Of a DNA stretch of 64,000 bases, positions 36,851-46,409 are shown one piece after another (the stretch's first letter is position 1; each line of letters starts with the position of its first letter). The translations under genes and the position numbers were made by a program. Where the stretch lies: positions 124,001-188,000 of the forward strand of contig JAISCT010000047.1 of NCBI GenBank assembly GCA_031265355.1, in the 5' to 3' direction. Below the pieces are notes generated by a model. That model had not been told where the DNA came from, ran no database searches, and was given only the letters and a program-made list of their open reading frames with translations. Origin of the DNA: Oscillospiraceae bacterium. Its GTDB lineage: Bacteria > Bacillota > Clostridia > Oscillospirales > UBA929.

Positions 36851-37300
36851 TCAGCGGCCGGTTGAACCGAACCCGCCTTGGCCGCGCGCGGTGGGTGGCA
36901 GTTCCTCAGCCCAGACAACGGACGCGTGACAGACCGGCAGCACGGCGAGCTGCGCGATGCGGTCGCCGGAACGCACGGTGTAGGGCATCTCACCGTGGTT
37001 GACAAGCCCCACGGCGATCTCGCCCCGGTAGTCGGCGTCGATCACGCCCACCGCGTTGGAGAGCGTCACCCCATAGGCAAACCCCATGCCGCTGCGTCCG
37101 AAGACCAGCGCCACATACGCCTCCGACGGCAAGGCAATGGCCAGCCCCGTGGGGATCGCCGTCCGTCCGCCCGGCGGGATTTTCACCGGCGCCTCCAGCA
37201 GCGCGCAGAGGTCCATCGCGGCCGCCCCCGGCGTGGCATACGCCGGCTCCCACGCCCCCGGCCGCAATTTTTTCACTGTAACTGTGATGTCGTTTGTCAT
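36851..37300 (-). CDS. dut: dUTP diphosphatase
   Basis: 149 residues, trimeric dUTPase fold, converts dUTP to dUMP. The five motifs are visible: AAMDLCA, GRSGM, GVIDADYRGEI, GDRIAQLAVLPV and the C-terminal GQGGFGSTGR. The ATG at 37300 follows GAGGAAG by 9 nt; a longer frame to 37405 overlaps the HipA-like gene and is not family-like. It is the last gene of the leftward run from 51516. It may once have been preceded directly by another gene, since the HipA-like gene upstream is flanked by repeats that carry its SD. Confidence 0.95.
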   Translation of the reverse strand: MTNDITVTVKKLRPGAWEPAYATPGAAAMDLCALLEAPVKIPPGGRTAIPTGLAIALPSEAYVALVFGRSGMGFAYGVTLSNAVGVIDADYRGEIAVGLVNHGEMPYTVRSGDRIAQLAVLPVCHASVVWAEELPPTARGQGGFGSTGR

Positions 37301-37325
37301 GGATTCCCATCTTCCTCTCGGTTCT
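37301..37325. repeat. Direct repeat carrying the dut SD (copy 1)
   Basis: A 25-nt stretch matching 38503-38527 at 21 of 25 positions (core ATCTTCCTCTCGGTTCT). Together they bracket the HipA-like gene. Confidence 0.6.
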
Positions 37326-38499
37326 ATTTTTTCATGCTCTGTTCGGGCCGCGGTTCCCGGGCGATTTCCTTCAGCATCCCGACGCGGGTCCGTAACGCAA
37401 AACACAGGGCGTCCCGCCGGGCATCGTCGATGTAGGGGCTTTGCCGCAGAAGTTCCGCGTACTCCTCATCGACGCCCTCCAGCGCGCCGAAATCCAGCCA
37501 GTCGAAGCTCGTCACCAACTTGATCTGCTCCGCGTGCCTGGAACGAAACGGCTTGCTCGCCTGCTCCGCGCGGGGCCGGATCATATGCGGGTTCTGGTCA
37601 TACCACAGGGAGGTGCCGCAGTCGAACACCGGGGCCAGCCCCAGCCACACCAGCGTTTCGGCGTCTCGGAGCGCGCCGAAGTTGTTGAAATGCCTGTCCT
37701 GGTTGGCAATGAGGAAATCCACCGCCAACATCCGGTCAAGACTCTCCCGCGCGCCGGGAATTCCGAGAGCCTCACAGCGGCTGAGAAAGTGCTGATATTC
37801 AGACAGATGCCCCGGTTTTTTGCCCGTGGAACGGACATACCATGCGCTGACCAAGTCTGTGTCTTTGGTCACAAAGTCCTCGCAGGCCGAGAGAGGCTGC
37901 ACCCCGTCCCACGTCAGGGCATAGGGCACATGCGGGATGTCCAGGCGCCGCATCATGGCCGAAGCGATCACTTCATTCAGCGGTTCCTGATAGTTTGGCA
38001 AGCTGCCGCCTTTGAGCAGCAGGCATTTGCCGTCCGCCGCCGCCCACTTCTTTTTCAGCCAGCCGTCCGAAGTGTTGTCGGGCGACATCAGATCCAGTTC
38101 CGCGTCCTCCGGCGCCCTGCCAAACAGTGCGTTGCCCACGTCTTCCGAGAACTCGTTCTCAAAAAAGTTGACATCCGCCCATGCGAGCGGTTTCCCTTTC
38201 GGCTTCACCCAATACTGATCGGAGAGGGAGAGCCCGTAACATTTGGTCAAAAGGAACTGCGGCGAGGAGACGCGCAACGCCTCCAGCGCGTCCCTGAGTC
38301 CGCTTCGGCTGGCCGGGATGGAGCGCCCAATCCACCATTCGTGCAAGGCTCTCCGGTCCGGTTTGCCGCTTTTGACCGGAACGCCGACCGGGATATGCGC
38401 CGGATGATAGACCTCGTCGATCTCCGTGACGGCTGCGATGGTCTCGTCAATCGTCAGCTCCACCACCGGAACCGTCTTGTGCATCAAAATAAATTCCAT
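37324..38499 (-). CDS. HipA-like protein kinase
   Basis: 391 residues with a HipA-C/phosphatidylinositol-kinase-like fold: ATP-side Lys in KCLLLKGG, catalytic loop DFLIANQDRHFNNFGALRD (Asp, His, Asn) and metal-binding Asp in APVFDCGTSLW. HipA toxins phosphorylate GltX, but this protein lacks the usual HipA N-terminal subdomain-1 pattern and no HipB-type HTH antitoxin is adjacent, so the target is open. It sits between a PstS-like lipoprotein gene and dut with gaps of 32 and 23 nt. Direct repeats of 25 nt flank it. The SD AGGAAG is rather far (about 14 nt) from the ATG; Met6 is an alternative start. Confidence 0.75.
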   Translation of the reverse strand: MEFILMHKTVPVVELTIDETIAAVTEIDEVYHPAHIPVGVPVKSGKPDRRALHEWWIGRSIPASRSGLRDALEALRVSSPQFLLTKCYGLSLSDQYWVKPKGKPLAWADVNFFENEFSEDVGNALFGRAPEDAELDLMSPDNTSDGWLKKKWAAADGKCLLLKGGSLPNYQEPLNEVIASAMMRRLDIPHVPYALTWDGVQPLSACEDFVTKDTDLVSAWYVRSTGKKPGHLSEYQHFLSRCEALGIPGARESLDRMLAVDFLIANQDRHFNNFGALRDAETLVWLGLAPVFDCGTSLWYDQNPHMIRPRAEQASKPFRSRHAEQIKLVTSFDWLDFGALEGVDEEYAELLRQSPYIDDARRDALCFALRTRVGMLKEIAREPRPEQSMKK

Positions 38500-38502
38500 A
38501 TA

Positions 38503-38527
38503 GGACGCCTATCTTCCTTTCGGTTCT
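38503..38527. repeat. Direct repeat carrying the HipA-like gene's SD (copy 2)
   Basis: Matches 37301-37325 at 21 of 25 positions. Each copy supplies the SD of the gene to its left. Confidence 0.6.
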
Positions 38528-38531
38528 GTTC

Positions 38532-40547
38532 TTACTCGTTTATCAAATTTTTAAAATCATAGATGGTCGCCTGTAATTTTCGACCGTCGGGTTCGGTGAC
38601 ATACAGACCGAGCGAATTGTCCAACAGCCACGCCGACGTGATCACCGACCCCTCGGCGGGGGTGTAGTCATTCTCATAAATGGTTCGCAAAAAGCGTTCC
38701 CCTTCCTCCATCTGCGTAATCATCGAGTCAAATACCATTGCCATGCCTCTCAGATACGGAATGTCCTGCGGAAGTTTGTCAGCCAAAGTGATCTCCTGGC
38801 CGGTGACCAGACTGAAGCCTATGGTATATACCATGGGCGCATTGTTCGCTGGGCCGTCGTAGTTTTGCAGAACGTATGACACTGACAGGTAGTCATCCCA
38901 CTGCCCATATAAGGGCTGGAAGTTGTAGACATAGTCCGGATTATCCTTCAATTTTACAAACTTATCGATGAGCTCCACCTTGTCGTCTTGGCGCGGGAAC
39001 CCGTCGTACCACGCGGCCAACTGCTCATTGATGCGTTCGGCGACCTCGGGTGATTGCGGCATACTTACGCGCATGGTGTAGATATTGACGTTGGGGAGCA
39101 ACCGTCCCGCATAGTCATACATGACACGCAATGGCCACTCATCGGCCGCGGTCCCATAGGGACTGATGTCGCCGGTCAGACGGACGTCAAACCCGATGGT
39201 TCTGTTGAAAAACGGATTGCCCTCTGGCAAGATGATGCGAAGATACTTGATGCGGCGATACGTGTCGTCCCACAGCTCATAATTTGTGTAGTTGTTCGGA
39301 ATGCCGGTGAACGGACGTTTCACGCTTTCAGACAAGAGCGGCAGGTCCGGCAATTCGCTGTATGCATATGCGCTTTTCGGTGCGTTCATATGGTTCACTA
39401 TCTCGCTGTTGATGTATCGGATGTAGTTGAACCCATCGTAAAAAATGTCGGACAGCGGCTCGCGAACGCCGTTCACAACCATCTCGTCCGCCTCGTCGGG
39501 TTTTGGTTTCGTGCCGCCCGTACCGCTAGAATTGTCGACGTCGCCGAGATAAATCGGGTCGATTGACGCGTCGGGGAATATGTTCTCAAGCGGTCTGAGC
39601 GGAATGTAACCGGCTTTTGCAATCAATGTCTGGCCCTCGTCGGTGAGCAGCCAAGCTACCAACTTACGCGCCGGGCTGTCGGCCGGCGTGTTCTTGCGTA
39701 TGACGGCGTAATAATGATCCTCAAGCGGATACGCACCGCGCGTAATCGTGTCGCGCGACGGCTTTACGCCGTCCACGCTGAGCAGTTTAAAACGGTCGCT
39801 GCCATACATATTGTTTACATAGTAGAACATCGAGTAGCCGACCGCGTTTTGTGCGTTATCGTAACCCGACACGGCCTCGACCAATCCGCCCATCGTTTCG
39901 GCTATCCACTCGGTGGGCGGGCGCATGGGCTCCAAATCGCCCATCAACAGTTTGATAAACAGCGTCTGACTACCCGAATTGGATGTGCGCTGGTACGGTA
40001 CAACGCTTTCGTCCAAGCCGCTCAACGTTTTCCAGTTTGTAATTTCCCCTGTGTATATGCCGCGCAGTTGTTTTTGCGAAACCCCGTCGAGCGGATTTTC
40101 GGCGTTCACGAGGAACACCAGCGCGTCTTTGGCAATCGGTACGATCTCCAATTCCACATTCTGTCCGCGCGCCTCGACGAGCTCGTCCTCGGACGGATAT
40201 GTGGCAAAAATGATGTTGGCTCTGCTATCACACAAGTTATGATACGCATCCGGTGTTGTGTAATGCGTGGGCGGGTCGCCCACGCCGCCGAAGTGATCAT
40301 GCAAGGCGGTGGTCAGCGGTATGGTGGCGGTCGAACCGTCAATTCTGCGCCAAAGGTCCTGCAGTTCATCACCTTTCAACGCAATCGGCTGTGCCGTTGG
40401 ATCAGGTGTCGCCGCCGCTTTGGGCGACGCCGTGACCGTTTCAGACGGCGCGCCAAAGGGACTCACCTGTTCCGCGTCGCCGCCGCACGAAGTCAGTAAA
40501 AGCGCAGCAAACACGGCGGCGAGTACTATGGCCGTACGCCTATTCAT
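38532..40547 (-). CDS. PstS-like substrate-binding lipoprotein with C-terminal DUF3298-like domain
   Basis: 671 residues. The signal peptide ends in the lipobox LTSC with Cys21, followed by a Thr/Pro/Ala-rich linker to about residue 55. Residues 55-315 resemble a PstS-type periplasmic-binding fold (STATIPLT, NIIFATYPSEDELVEA, LRGIYTGEITNWKTLSG, TSNSGSQTLF, NAVGYSMFYYV). The C-terminal half (about 430-670) resembles DUF3298/DUF4163 domains of cell-surface sensors. It should sit on the outer face of the membrane. Its SD GGAGGAG begins inside the stop of the helicase-nuclease gene, so translation is coupled. No ABC permease or ATPase is adjacent, so it is probably a sensor or scavenger rather than part of a transporter. 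Confidence 0.8.
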   Translation of the reverse strand: MNRRTAIVLAAVFAALLLTSCGGDAEQVSPFGAPSETVTASPKAAATPDPTAQPIALKGDELQDLWRRIDGSTATIPLTTALHDHFGGVGDPPTHYTTPDAYHNLCDSRANIIFATYPSEDELVEARGQNVELEIVPIAKDALVFLVNAENPLDGVSQKQLRGIYTGEITNWKTLSGLDESVVPYQRTSNSGSQTLFIKLLMGDLEPMRPPTEWIAETMGGLVEAVSGYDNAQNAVGYSMFYYVNNMYGSDRFKLLSVDGVKPSRDTITRGAYPLEDHYYAVIRKNTPADSPARKLVAWLLTDEGQTLIAKAGYIPLRPLENIFPDASIDPIYLGDVDNSSGTGGTKPKPDEADEMVVNGVREPLSDIFYDGFNYIRYINSEIVNHMNAPKSAYAYSELPDLPLLSESVKRPFTGIPNNYTNYELWDDTYRRIKYLRIILPEGNPFFNRTIGFDVRLTGDISPYGTAADEWPLRVMYDYAGRLLPNVNIYTMRVSMPQSPEVAERINEQLAAWYDGFPRQDDKVELIDKFVKLKDNPDYVYNFQPLYGQWDDYLSVSYVLQNYDGPANNAPMVYTIGFSLVTGQEITLADKLPQDIPYLRGMAMVFDSMITQMEEGERFLRTIYENDYTPAEGSVITSAWLLDNSLGLYVTEPDGRKLQATIYDFKNLINE

Positions 40548-40559
40548 ATAACTCCTCCG

Positions 40560-43500
40560 TCAACACAGAGAGCACAGCGTCGCGTAGCCGCGGTCGTCCC
40601 ATACAATGCGGCCCGTATGCTTTGCGTAGTTCATCCCTCTCTCAACCGTTTCCACCACCAGCGGGCCGCTTCTTGTATACCCGAGCTTTTTTGCGGTTTC
40701 CCGGATCAGATCCTCTTTCGGGAGACCGATCTGCTCTTCCAGCACCGCACAAACGGCATTGGCTGACTCCTCTGTAGATACGTCCTTTGCGTCGCGTCTG
40801 TGATGGCCCTCGCCCGTCGCCCGAAATCCGAGATAGGCCGACGGTTCCTGGCCGTCATTCCAATAGAATTTCTGTCCCGCCCACTCGGTATACTTGACCC
40901 CCATGCTTTGCAGAATGTCTGTGCTCCGTGCCTGCACGCGATTGCCTGCACGCGCAATGCCACAACTTTGCAGCACACGTCGAATCAGCAATGTTTCGGA
41001 TATGGGCGCTTCTCTTCGAAGCGTGAGGCGGAATCTGTCCGCAATATGACTCGTGGATTCCGGCAGGACATACTCATCCGCGGAAATGGGCATATTCGGC
41101 AGAGACACCGCCAGATAGACTGTCCCTTGAGACACTGCCGCGCGGTCTTGACTCACAGGCGGTGCCGGCTGGCAGCGGCCCATCACAAGGGTGTTTTCAT
41201 TTGCGACGGTTTCCTCTTCCGACATCGCGGCGGATGGGTTCTCCGCCGCGGCGGTTTCCTGGGGTGGTTCTCTCCTCAGCGTCTCCAACCGCGCCAACAG
41301 CTTGTCTCTCTCTTTCCGGCTGTTATCCCACCAGTCCATGGACCAAATGCGATGCGTTTCCCAGCCGAGTCCATGCAGTACAGAAACCTGTGCGAGTTCC
41401 CGGTCACGCGTGGTTTTTGCCTTGCCGTACAGAGGACCATCCAGCAGAATCCCCAGCAGATAGCGGTTCGGATGGTCCGGATCCACAACGCCCACATCAA
41501 TCCGATATTCCGAATGTCCAACCGATCGCTGTGTTTCATACCCGGCCTCGCCGAGGAAATCACAAATGCTGCCGGCAATCCCGGCCTGCTGCGCAGTCTT
41601 TTGCGGAGAAGCGACTTCCTCCGCAGAGACCCGCCCGCTCTGCGCATACGCAAGAAACGCTTTTAACGCCGCCACGCCCCTTGCGTTGGTTTTCGACAGG
41701 TTGATCTGATCCGGCTGGAGAGATGAAAACACGACCATATCATCCCGTGCCCGCGATACGGCCACGTTGAGCCTGCGCCATCCGCCGTCCCGATTGAGAG
41801 GACCGAAATTCATAAATATTTTCCCCTCCTGGTCGGGGCCAAATCCGATGGAAAATAAGACGACGTCCCGCTCATCGCCCTGTACGTTTTCAAGATTTTT
41901 TACAAACAGCGGTTCTTCCGAATCATATGCCCACGCTTCGAGTCCGCTGTCTGATTTGCAGGCCTCGGTAAACAGATCGTCTATCAAGTTTTGCTGAGAG
42001 ATGTTGAAGGTGACCACACCCACACTGCATTTGCGCAGCGCCGGGTCTTGATAGCGGCGTACCAGTTCCGCAACGACTCTCTCCGCCTCAACCCGATTCT
42101 CTCTGCTTTTGCCGCGATCAAAACATCCGTCCACCGGGACCAGCCTGACCCTCGATTCGCGGTCATTCACCGATGGGAAGGTGTACAGTTTGTTCTCGTA
42201 AAATTGACTGTTGCTGAACGCGATCAGGCTTTCATGGCGGCTGCGGTAGTGCCAAAGCAGATGTGTCTGCGGCATGCCAAGCGCAAGGCAGTCGTCCAAA
42301 ATACTCTCAAGATCTTCCACATCCAGGTTGTCCTCGTCCACTGTACCGCCTGAAAAAAAGCTGGTCGGCGGCATCTGGTTCGGGTCCCCGACCACAATCG
42401 CCTCTTTGCCGCGCGCCAAGGCGCCCACGGCTTTGCATGTCGGCAACTGAGACGCCTCATCAAAGACCACGATATCAAACAGCGGGCGTTTGGGATCGAG
42501 ATACTGCGCGGCTGAAATGGGACTCATCAGCATGCATGGACAGAGGCGCGGCAGCAGATTGGAGATTTGCTCAAACAGCCTTCTGATGCTGAGGCCCCGC
42601 CCCCCGCTGCGGATCGCCCGCTGCAAAATGCTCAGTTCCGAACTCTGCGCCGCTTCTCTTGAAAAGTCCGGTACCTTGGCCGCGAGGCGGCCAAAAATCT
42701 CCTGTTTCGTGACCTCTGTGAGCTCGCGATCAATTCGTTTGAATTGTTCAATCTTTTCGTCGAAAACCGCACCGGAAAACCGATTCAACGTCTCATCCGA
42801 TTCCACGACCGCGACAATCATGGCGGCGTACAGCGCCTTTCGATACGAGGGGAGCACAGCGGCGTGCGCCAATCCGGCCTCATAGCTGTCAACGACATGG
42901 CCGAGGCCCGTACGGCGTACGTCCTGAGCCATGCCTTTCCACACCATCCATTCCCGCAGCGCATCCGCGTGGCCGACGATATCCGCACCGATGGCGCTCT
43001 GCGCGGGCATCCAGTCGGAAAGCCCGTAGCAGTCAAAATCCACAGCAAGCAGGACTCCCAAGCTCTTCTGTGCGTCCAGGAACTCGCGCCAGGCCGCCAC
43101 AAAGGAGTCTATGTCCGAAAACCCCTCTCCGTTGGCCGCAAACAACAGACGCATATGGTCAGACCCCGTCAGCGTCCGCAGTGCCTGGCTGCTCTCTCTC
43201 GCCTCGGCGCACAGGCCTATGATACGCTCCCAATCGGTATTCTCAAAAGCGTGCAGCGCCGCAAGGCTGTCTGTGTTGTGCCGCAGCCACGCGTCCGCGG
43301 CCTGACTCTCTCGCTGGTACTCGGCCAGCAGGGCAAATGCGTCGGAGAGCGTGTTTTTTTCGACAGCGCCAACACAAAAGGGACGAAGGCGTTTTATGAG
43401 CTGGCTTTGCCCAAGCGTTTTGGGCAAAGCCCACTTGGCGGACGCCGCCTTCCACTCCGCCTCCAGCGCCTGCCCATCCTGCTGCAAAAAGTCGGGCGCC

Positions 43501-46370
43501 CAGCGGGCCGTCAGGCGCTTTTTGTTTTCCGCCGCTTTTTGAGCATGCCGGACAAATGTCTGCACTTCTTCCAAGTAGTTCGCGAACGACTCTTTTTGCG
43601 CCCAGCTGCGGGGTATCGCCTCCCACCGTTTGAGTTCCGCCGCGACACGGGCGAGTCTCTCCCATCCGGCTTTCGCGCGCGGCGGATCGACTTGCAGCCA
43701 GGCGGACAGACGCTTGCCCAATGTTTCGGCTTTGGCGGCGGACGCCCGGTACCTGTTGACCGCATCCGGCAGCCCGACACGAACCTGCTGCGAGTAGTCG
43801 AACCGGCCAATGGCGCGAAGCTTGTGCCCGTGCGGATGGCCCACCGCTCTCGCGGCCGCCGTCAGCCGCTCCAGCAACAACTCTTTTTCTTGCAAATCAT
43901 CCGCATGCAAGGCCTCGGCAAACTCCTTGTCAAGGAGAACCGTACCCTCTGCCTGACGGTTGGCCTCGTACAGATTCACCATGTCACAGAGGCTGAGGCC
44001 CGATTGACGCACCGCGTGCAGACTGTGCGCATACGCATTCAGTTCCGCGCGAAGACCCGCCGCGCGTTCGGCGATTTTTTCATACGCCTCCGTGGTCCTG
44101 GCGCCGCGGATCTCCGTCGCGGCGCGCAGCTGTTCCAACACGTCTTTTTTTCTCGATTTGTTGGAATGGAGCTCCAGACAAAACGGGCCGATTCCCAAAT
44201 GATCCAGCCTCTTTTGCACCACGGACAGCGCGGCCATTTTTTCCGCCACAAACAAAACCGTTTTCCCCTGCGCCAGGGCGTTGGCAATGAGGGCGGTGAT
44301 CGTCTGTGACTTGCCGGTCCCCGGAGGTCCGTGGAGCACAAAACTCTCGCCTTTGACCGCGGATGCGATGGCAAACAGCTGGGACGCGTCGGCAGCCATA
44401 GGAAGATACACATCCCCTTCCGGCACCCGGCCGCCTATGTGCATGCCGCCCGCTTCCCACTGCAGGCGCCCCTCCATGAGACTCTTGACCACCTTGCTTT
44501 TCTCCATGTCCTGATAGCGGTTGCGCATGTCGTTCCACATGACGAATTGCGAGAAAGAAAAGATCCCCAAAAACGCCGACTCAAGCACATCCCATCTCGG
44601 CTGCGCCATGATGGCGTGCCGCAGCACCGCAAACACCTCGCGCATGTTTACGCCATGTTCGTCAAGCGGCAGGGGGTCAAGCCCGCCGACCGCGATGCTA
44701 AAGTCCTGCTTTAACATTTCCAGCAGGGTGATGTTCATCTGCGCCTCCTCGTCGCGCAGGCGCATGACATACCCTTTCAGCGCCGATTTCCGGACAATCT
44801 CCACCGGCAGCAGCACCAGCGGCGCATAACGGGCTTTTTGGCTGGCGTTTGTCTCAAACCAGCGCAGGAGCCCGCAGGAGAGATACAATGTGTTTGATCC
44901 ATTTTCTTCCAGTGACGTTTTCGAGGTTCTATACAGGTTGACAATGGCCCGGTTCAGGTCGCTTTCAGACAGGGGAGACCGAAGCCGTCTGTTGGCAAAC
45001 TCGGCCTGTATGAGCTGGGCATACGGACCGACGTCGCAAATGTCTTCGAAATCCTCTGAAACTTTTCCCCGCTGTGCCCATTCCACCGGGCGCGGCATCA
45101 CACCAAATTCGGCGCCGCTCGCAAGTGCGTCTTCCAAATCGGCCAGAGAGGAGGAAAAGATCGGGATAAGCGTTCGGGAGAGTCGCATGTTGATCAGCGT
45201 ATTGCGAAGCCCTAAATCCAACAATTTCCGTTCCCATTGCATCCGCTTGGTCACAGGTGCGGCCGCACCCTCCGTCACGGCGACAGCGCCTCTCATCGTT
45301 TCAGGCGCCGCGGTGAGTTCGGAGGCGTCCCGTTTGTCGAATGCCACAACCCATCCCTGCTCCGTTCGAACGCGCAAGGGCAGAGGGCGGATGCCGGAAA
45401 GCCTGGCCCGGTGGACATCGATGATGTATTCCAGCGCGTCGATTCCTTGCAGAGACTGTATGGCGGCCTTTTCCGCCTCGCTGAAACTGATGTCCTTCCC
45501 GGCGGTCAGCGCCGTGCATTCCACCACGGCGATTTCGCCAATATCCTCGGAAACGCGTTTCGTAATCAACGAGGGGTCGTCCGAGACGGATTCCGGGAAC
45601 GACAAGTCCTCCAGCCAAACGCCCAAAAAGATATGCCCCTTCTGCAAGATCAGCAGCGGACAAAGCCCCATGGCCTCCAGACAGGAGGCATAAAAGAGCG
45701 TGATGTCAAGACAAGTCCCCATGTGCTGCTGCATGACCGCGTCACACAACCGCACGCGCTGCCCCCCGGCTTCAAAGCTGGCCGGCGGGACAGAATAAAC
45801 GATGTTCTGTTCCTGCAGGGCGCCGTATACGGCCGCGGCCTGTTTCTTGACACGGTCAGGATCTCTGCTTTGGTAGGCGTCCAACGACCGGTTGCCCGTC
45901 CACACTCCCAGCAGTTCGGAGGCCCTCGCATTGATCGTCACCACCTCAGGATGGTTGGGCATGACAAAAGCGGCCAGCAGCTCCGGGAAAAAGGCGGATC
46001 CATGCCACTCGTCGTAGGCAAGCGCAACAATTTCTTCCGTGTAGGCTGACAATTCCTCGCCGTTTTGGTGGAGTGAGATCTGCAGAATACCTGTGAGCCG
46101 CTCCGTCAAACCGGCGAGCATCTCCGCGTTTAAATGCAGGGATATGTTTTTGAGTACAACAACCTGCTTTCCGGGCAGCTGCCGCAGCACCTGTTCATAT
46201 GGAATCGAAAGTTCCGGGTTCGTGGTGATGCGGAGGGTAACATCTTCCAACAACTCCGCGCCAAGGTGACAGAGAGAGAGTTCTCTGACAACAGGGATGC
46301 GATTTTGCTGCAATGCAAAATTGACTACGCTCGTGACATCCGGTTTGATCGAGACATCTGCCTTTCCCAC
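40560..46370 (-). CDS. DUF4011 / SF1 helicase / Vsr-like nuclease / DUF3320 protein
   Basis: 1936 residues, GTG start with GGGAGG about 8 nt before it. A transglutaminase-like segment near 205-260 has Cys220 in GTCLD, His246 in KGHIFLG and an Asp in WLED. DUF4011 starts near 375 (RKLLDLGLRNTLINMRLSR). The SF1 (AAA_11/AAA_12, COG1112) helicase has Walker A HGPPGTGKSQT near 680, a long insert, DEASQL near 1303, GDPNQMPP, and motifs VQGDERDVV and NVAVSRARD near 1500-1530. A Vsr/MTES_1575-type endonuclease lies at about 1590-1690 (YRIDVGVVD, GILLDG, TTRDRE, RIWSMDWW). DUF3320 forms the C terminus. Related proteins occur in defence islands. The usual Glu in the GIECDG motif is Leu here, so nuclease activity is uncertain. 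Confidence 0.88.
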   Translation of the reverse strand: MGKADVSIKPDVTSVVNFALQQNRIPVVRELSLCHLGAELLEDVTLRITTNPELSIPYEQVLRQLPGKQVVVLKNISLHLNAEMLAGLTERLTGILQISLHQNGEELSAYTEEIVALAYDEWHGSAFFPELLAAFVMPNHPEVVTINARASELLGVWTGNRSLDAYQSRDPDRVKKQAAAVYGALQEQNIVYSVPPASFEAGGQRVRLCDAVMQQHMGTCLDITLFYASCLEAMGLCPLLILQKGHIFLGVWLEDLSFPESVSDDPSLITKRVSEDIGEIAVVECTALTAGKDISFSEAEKAAIQSLQGIDALEYIIDVHRARLSGIRPLPLRVRTEQGWVVAFDKRDASELTAAPETMRGAVAVTEGAAAPVTKRMQWERKLLDLGLRNTLINMRLSRTLIPIFSSSLADLEDALASGAEFGVMPRPVEWAQRGKVSEDFEDICDVGPYAQLIQAEFANRRLRSPLSESDLNRAIVNLYRTSKTSLEENGSNTLYLSCGLLRWFETNASQKARYAPLVLLPVEIVRKSALKGYVMRLRDEEAQMNITLLEMLKQDFSIAVGGLDPLPLDEHGVNMREVFAVLRHAIMAQPRWDVLESAFLGIFSFSQFVMWNDMRNRYQDMEKSKVVKSLMEGRLQWEAGGMHIGGRVPEGDVYLPMAADASQLFAIASAVKGESFVLHGPPGTGKSQTITALIANALAQGKTVLFVAEKMAALSVVQKRLDHLGIGPFCLELHSNKSRKKDVLEQLRAATEIRGARTTEAYEKIAERAAGLRAELNAYAHSLHAVRQSGLSLCDMVNLYEANRQAEGTVLLDKEFAEALHADDLQEKELLLERLTAAARAVGHPHGHKLRAIGRFDYSQQVRVGLPDAVNRYRASAAKAETLGKRLSAWLQVDPPRAKAGWERLARVAAELKRWEAIPRSWAQKESFANYLEEVQTFVRHAQKAAENKKRLTARWAPDFLQQDGQALEAEWKAASAKWALPKTLGQSQLIKRLRPFCVGAVEKNTLSDAFALLAEYQRESQAADAWLRHNTDSLAALHAFENTDWERIIGLCAEARESSQALRTLTGSDHMRLLFAANGEGFSDIDSFVAAWREFLDAQKSLGVLLAVDFDCYGLSDWMPAQSAIGADIVGHADALREWMVWKGMAQDVRRTGLGHVVDSYEAGLAHAAVLPSYRKALYAAMIVAVVESDETLNRFSGAVFDEKIEQFKRIDRELTEVTKQEIFGRLAAKVPDFSREAAQSSELSILQRAIRSGGRGLSIRRLFEQISNLLPRLCPCMLMSPISAAQYLDPKRPLFDIVVFDEASQLPTCKAVGALARGKEAIVVGDPNQMPPTSFFSGGTVDEDNLDVEDLESILDDCLALGMPQTHLLWHYRSRHESLIAFSNSQFYENKLYTFPSVNDRESRVRLVPVDGCFDRGKSRENRVEAERVVAELVRRYQDPALRKCSVGVVTFNISQQNLIDDLFTEACKSDSGLEAWAYDSEEPLFVKNLENVQGDERDVVLFSIGFGPDQEGKIFMNFGPLNRDGGWRRLNVAVSRARDDMVVFSSLQPDQINLSKTNARGVAALKAFLAYAQSGRVSAEEVASPQKTAQQAGIAGSICDFLGEAGYETQRSVGHSEYRIDVGVVDPDHPNRYLLGILLDGPLYGKAKTTRDRELAQVSVLHGLGWETHRIWSMDWWDNSRKERDKLLARLETLRREPPQETAAAENPSAAMSEEETVANENTLVMGRCQPAPPVSQDRAAVSQGTVYLAVSLPNMPISADEYVLPESTSHIADRFRLTLRREAPISETLLIRRVLQSCGIARAGNRVQARSTDILQSMGVKYTEWAGQKFYWNDGQEPSAYLGFRATGEGHHRRDAKDVSTEESANAVCAVLEEQIGLPKEDLIRETAKKLGYTRSGPLVVETVERGMNYAKHTGRIVWDDRGYATLCSLC

Positions 46371-46409
46371 GTGGATACACCTCCCAGCTCTTCTTTTTGC
46401 ATGGGGCTT

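Noticed and set aside
38532-40547. Phosphate ABC transporter gene pstS
   Set aside because: The N-terminal half is PstS-like, but there are no pstC, pstA, pstB or phoU genes and the C-terminal half is unlike PstS.
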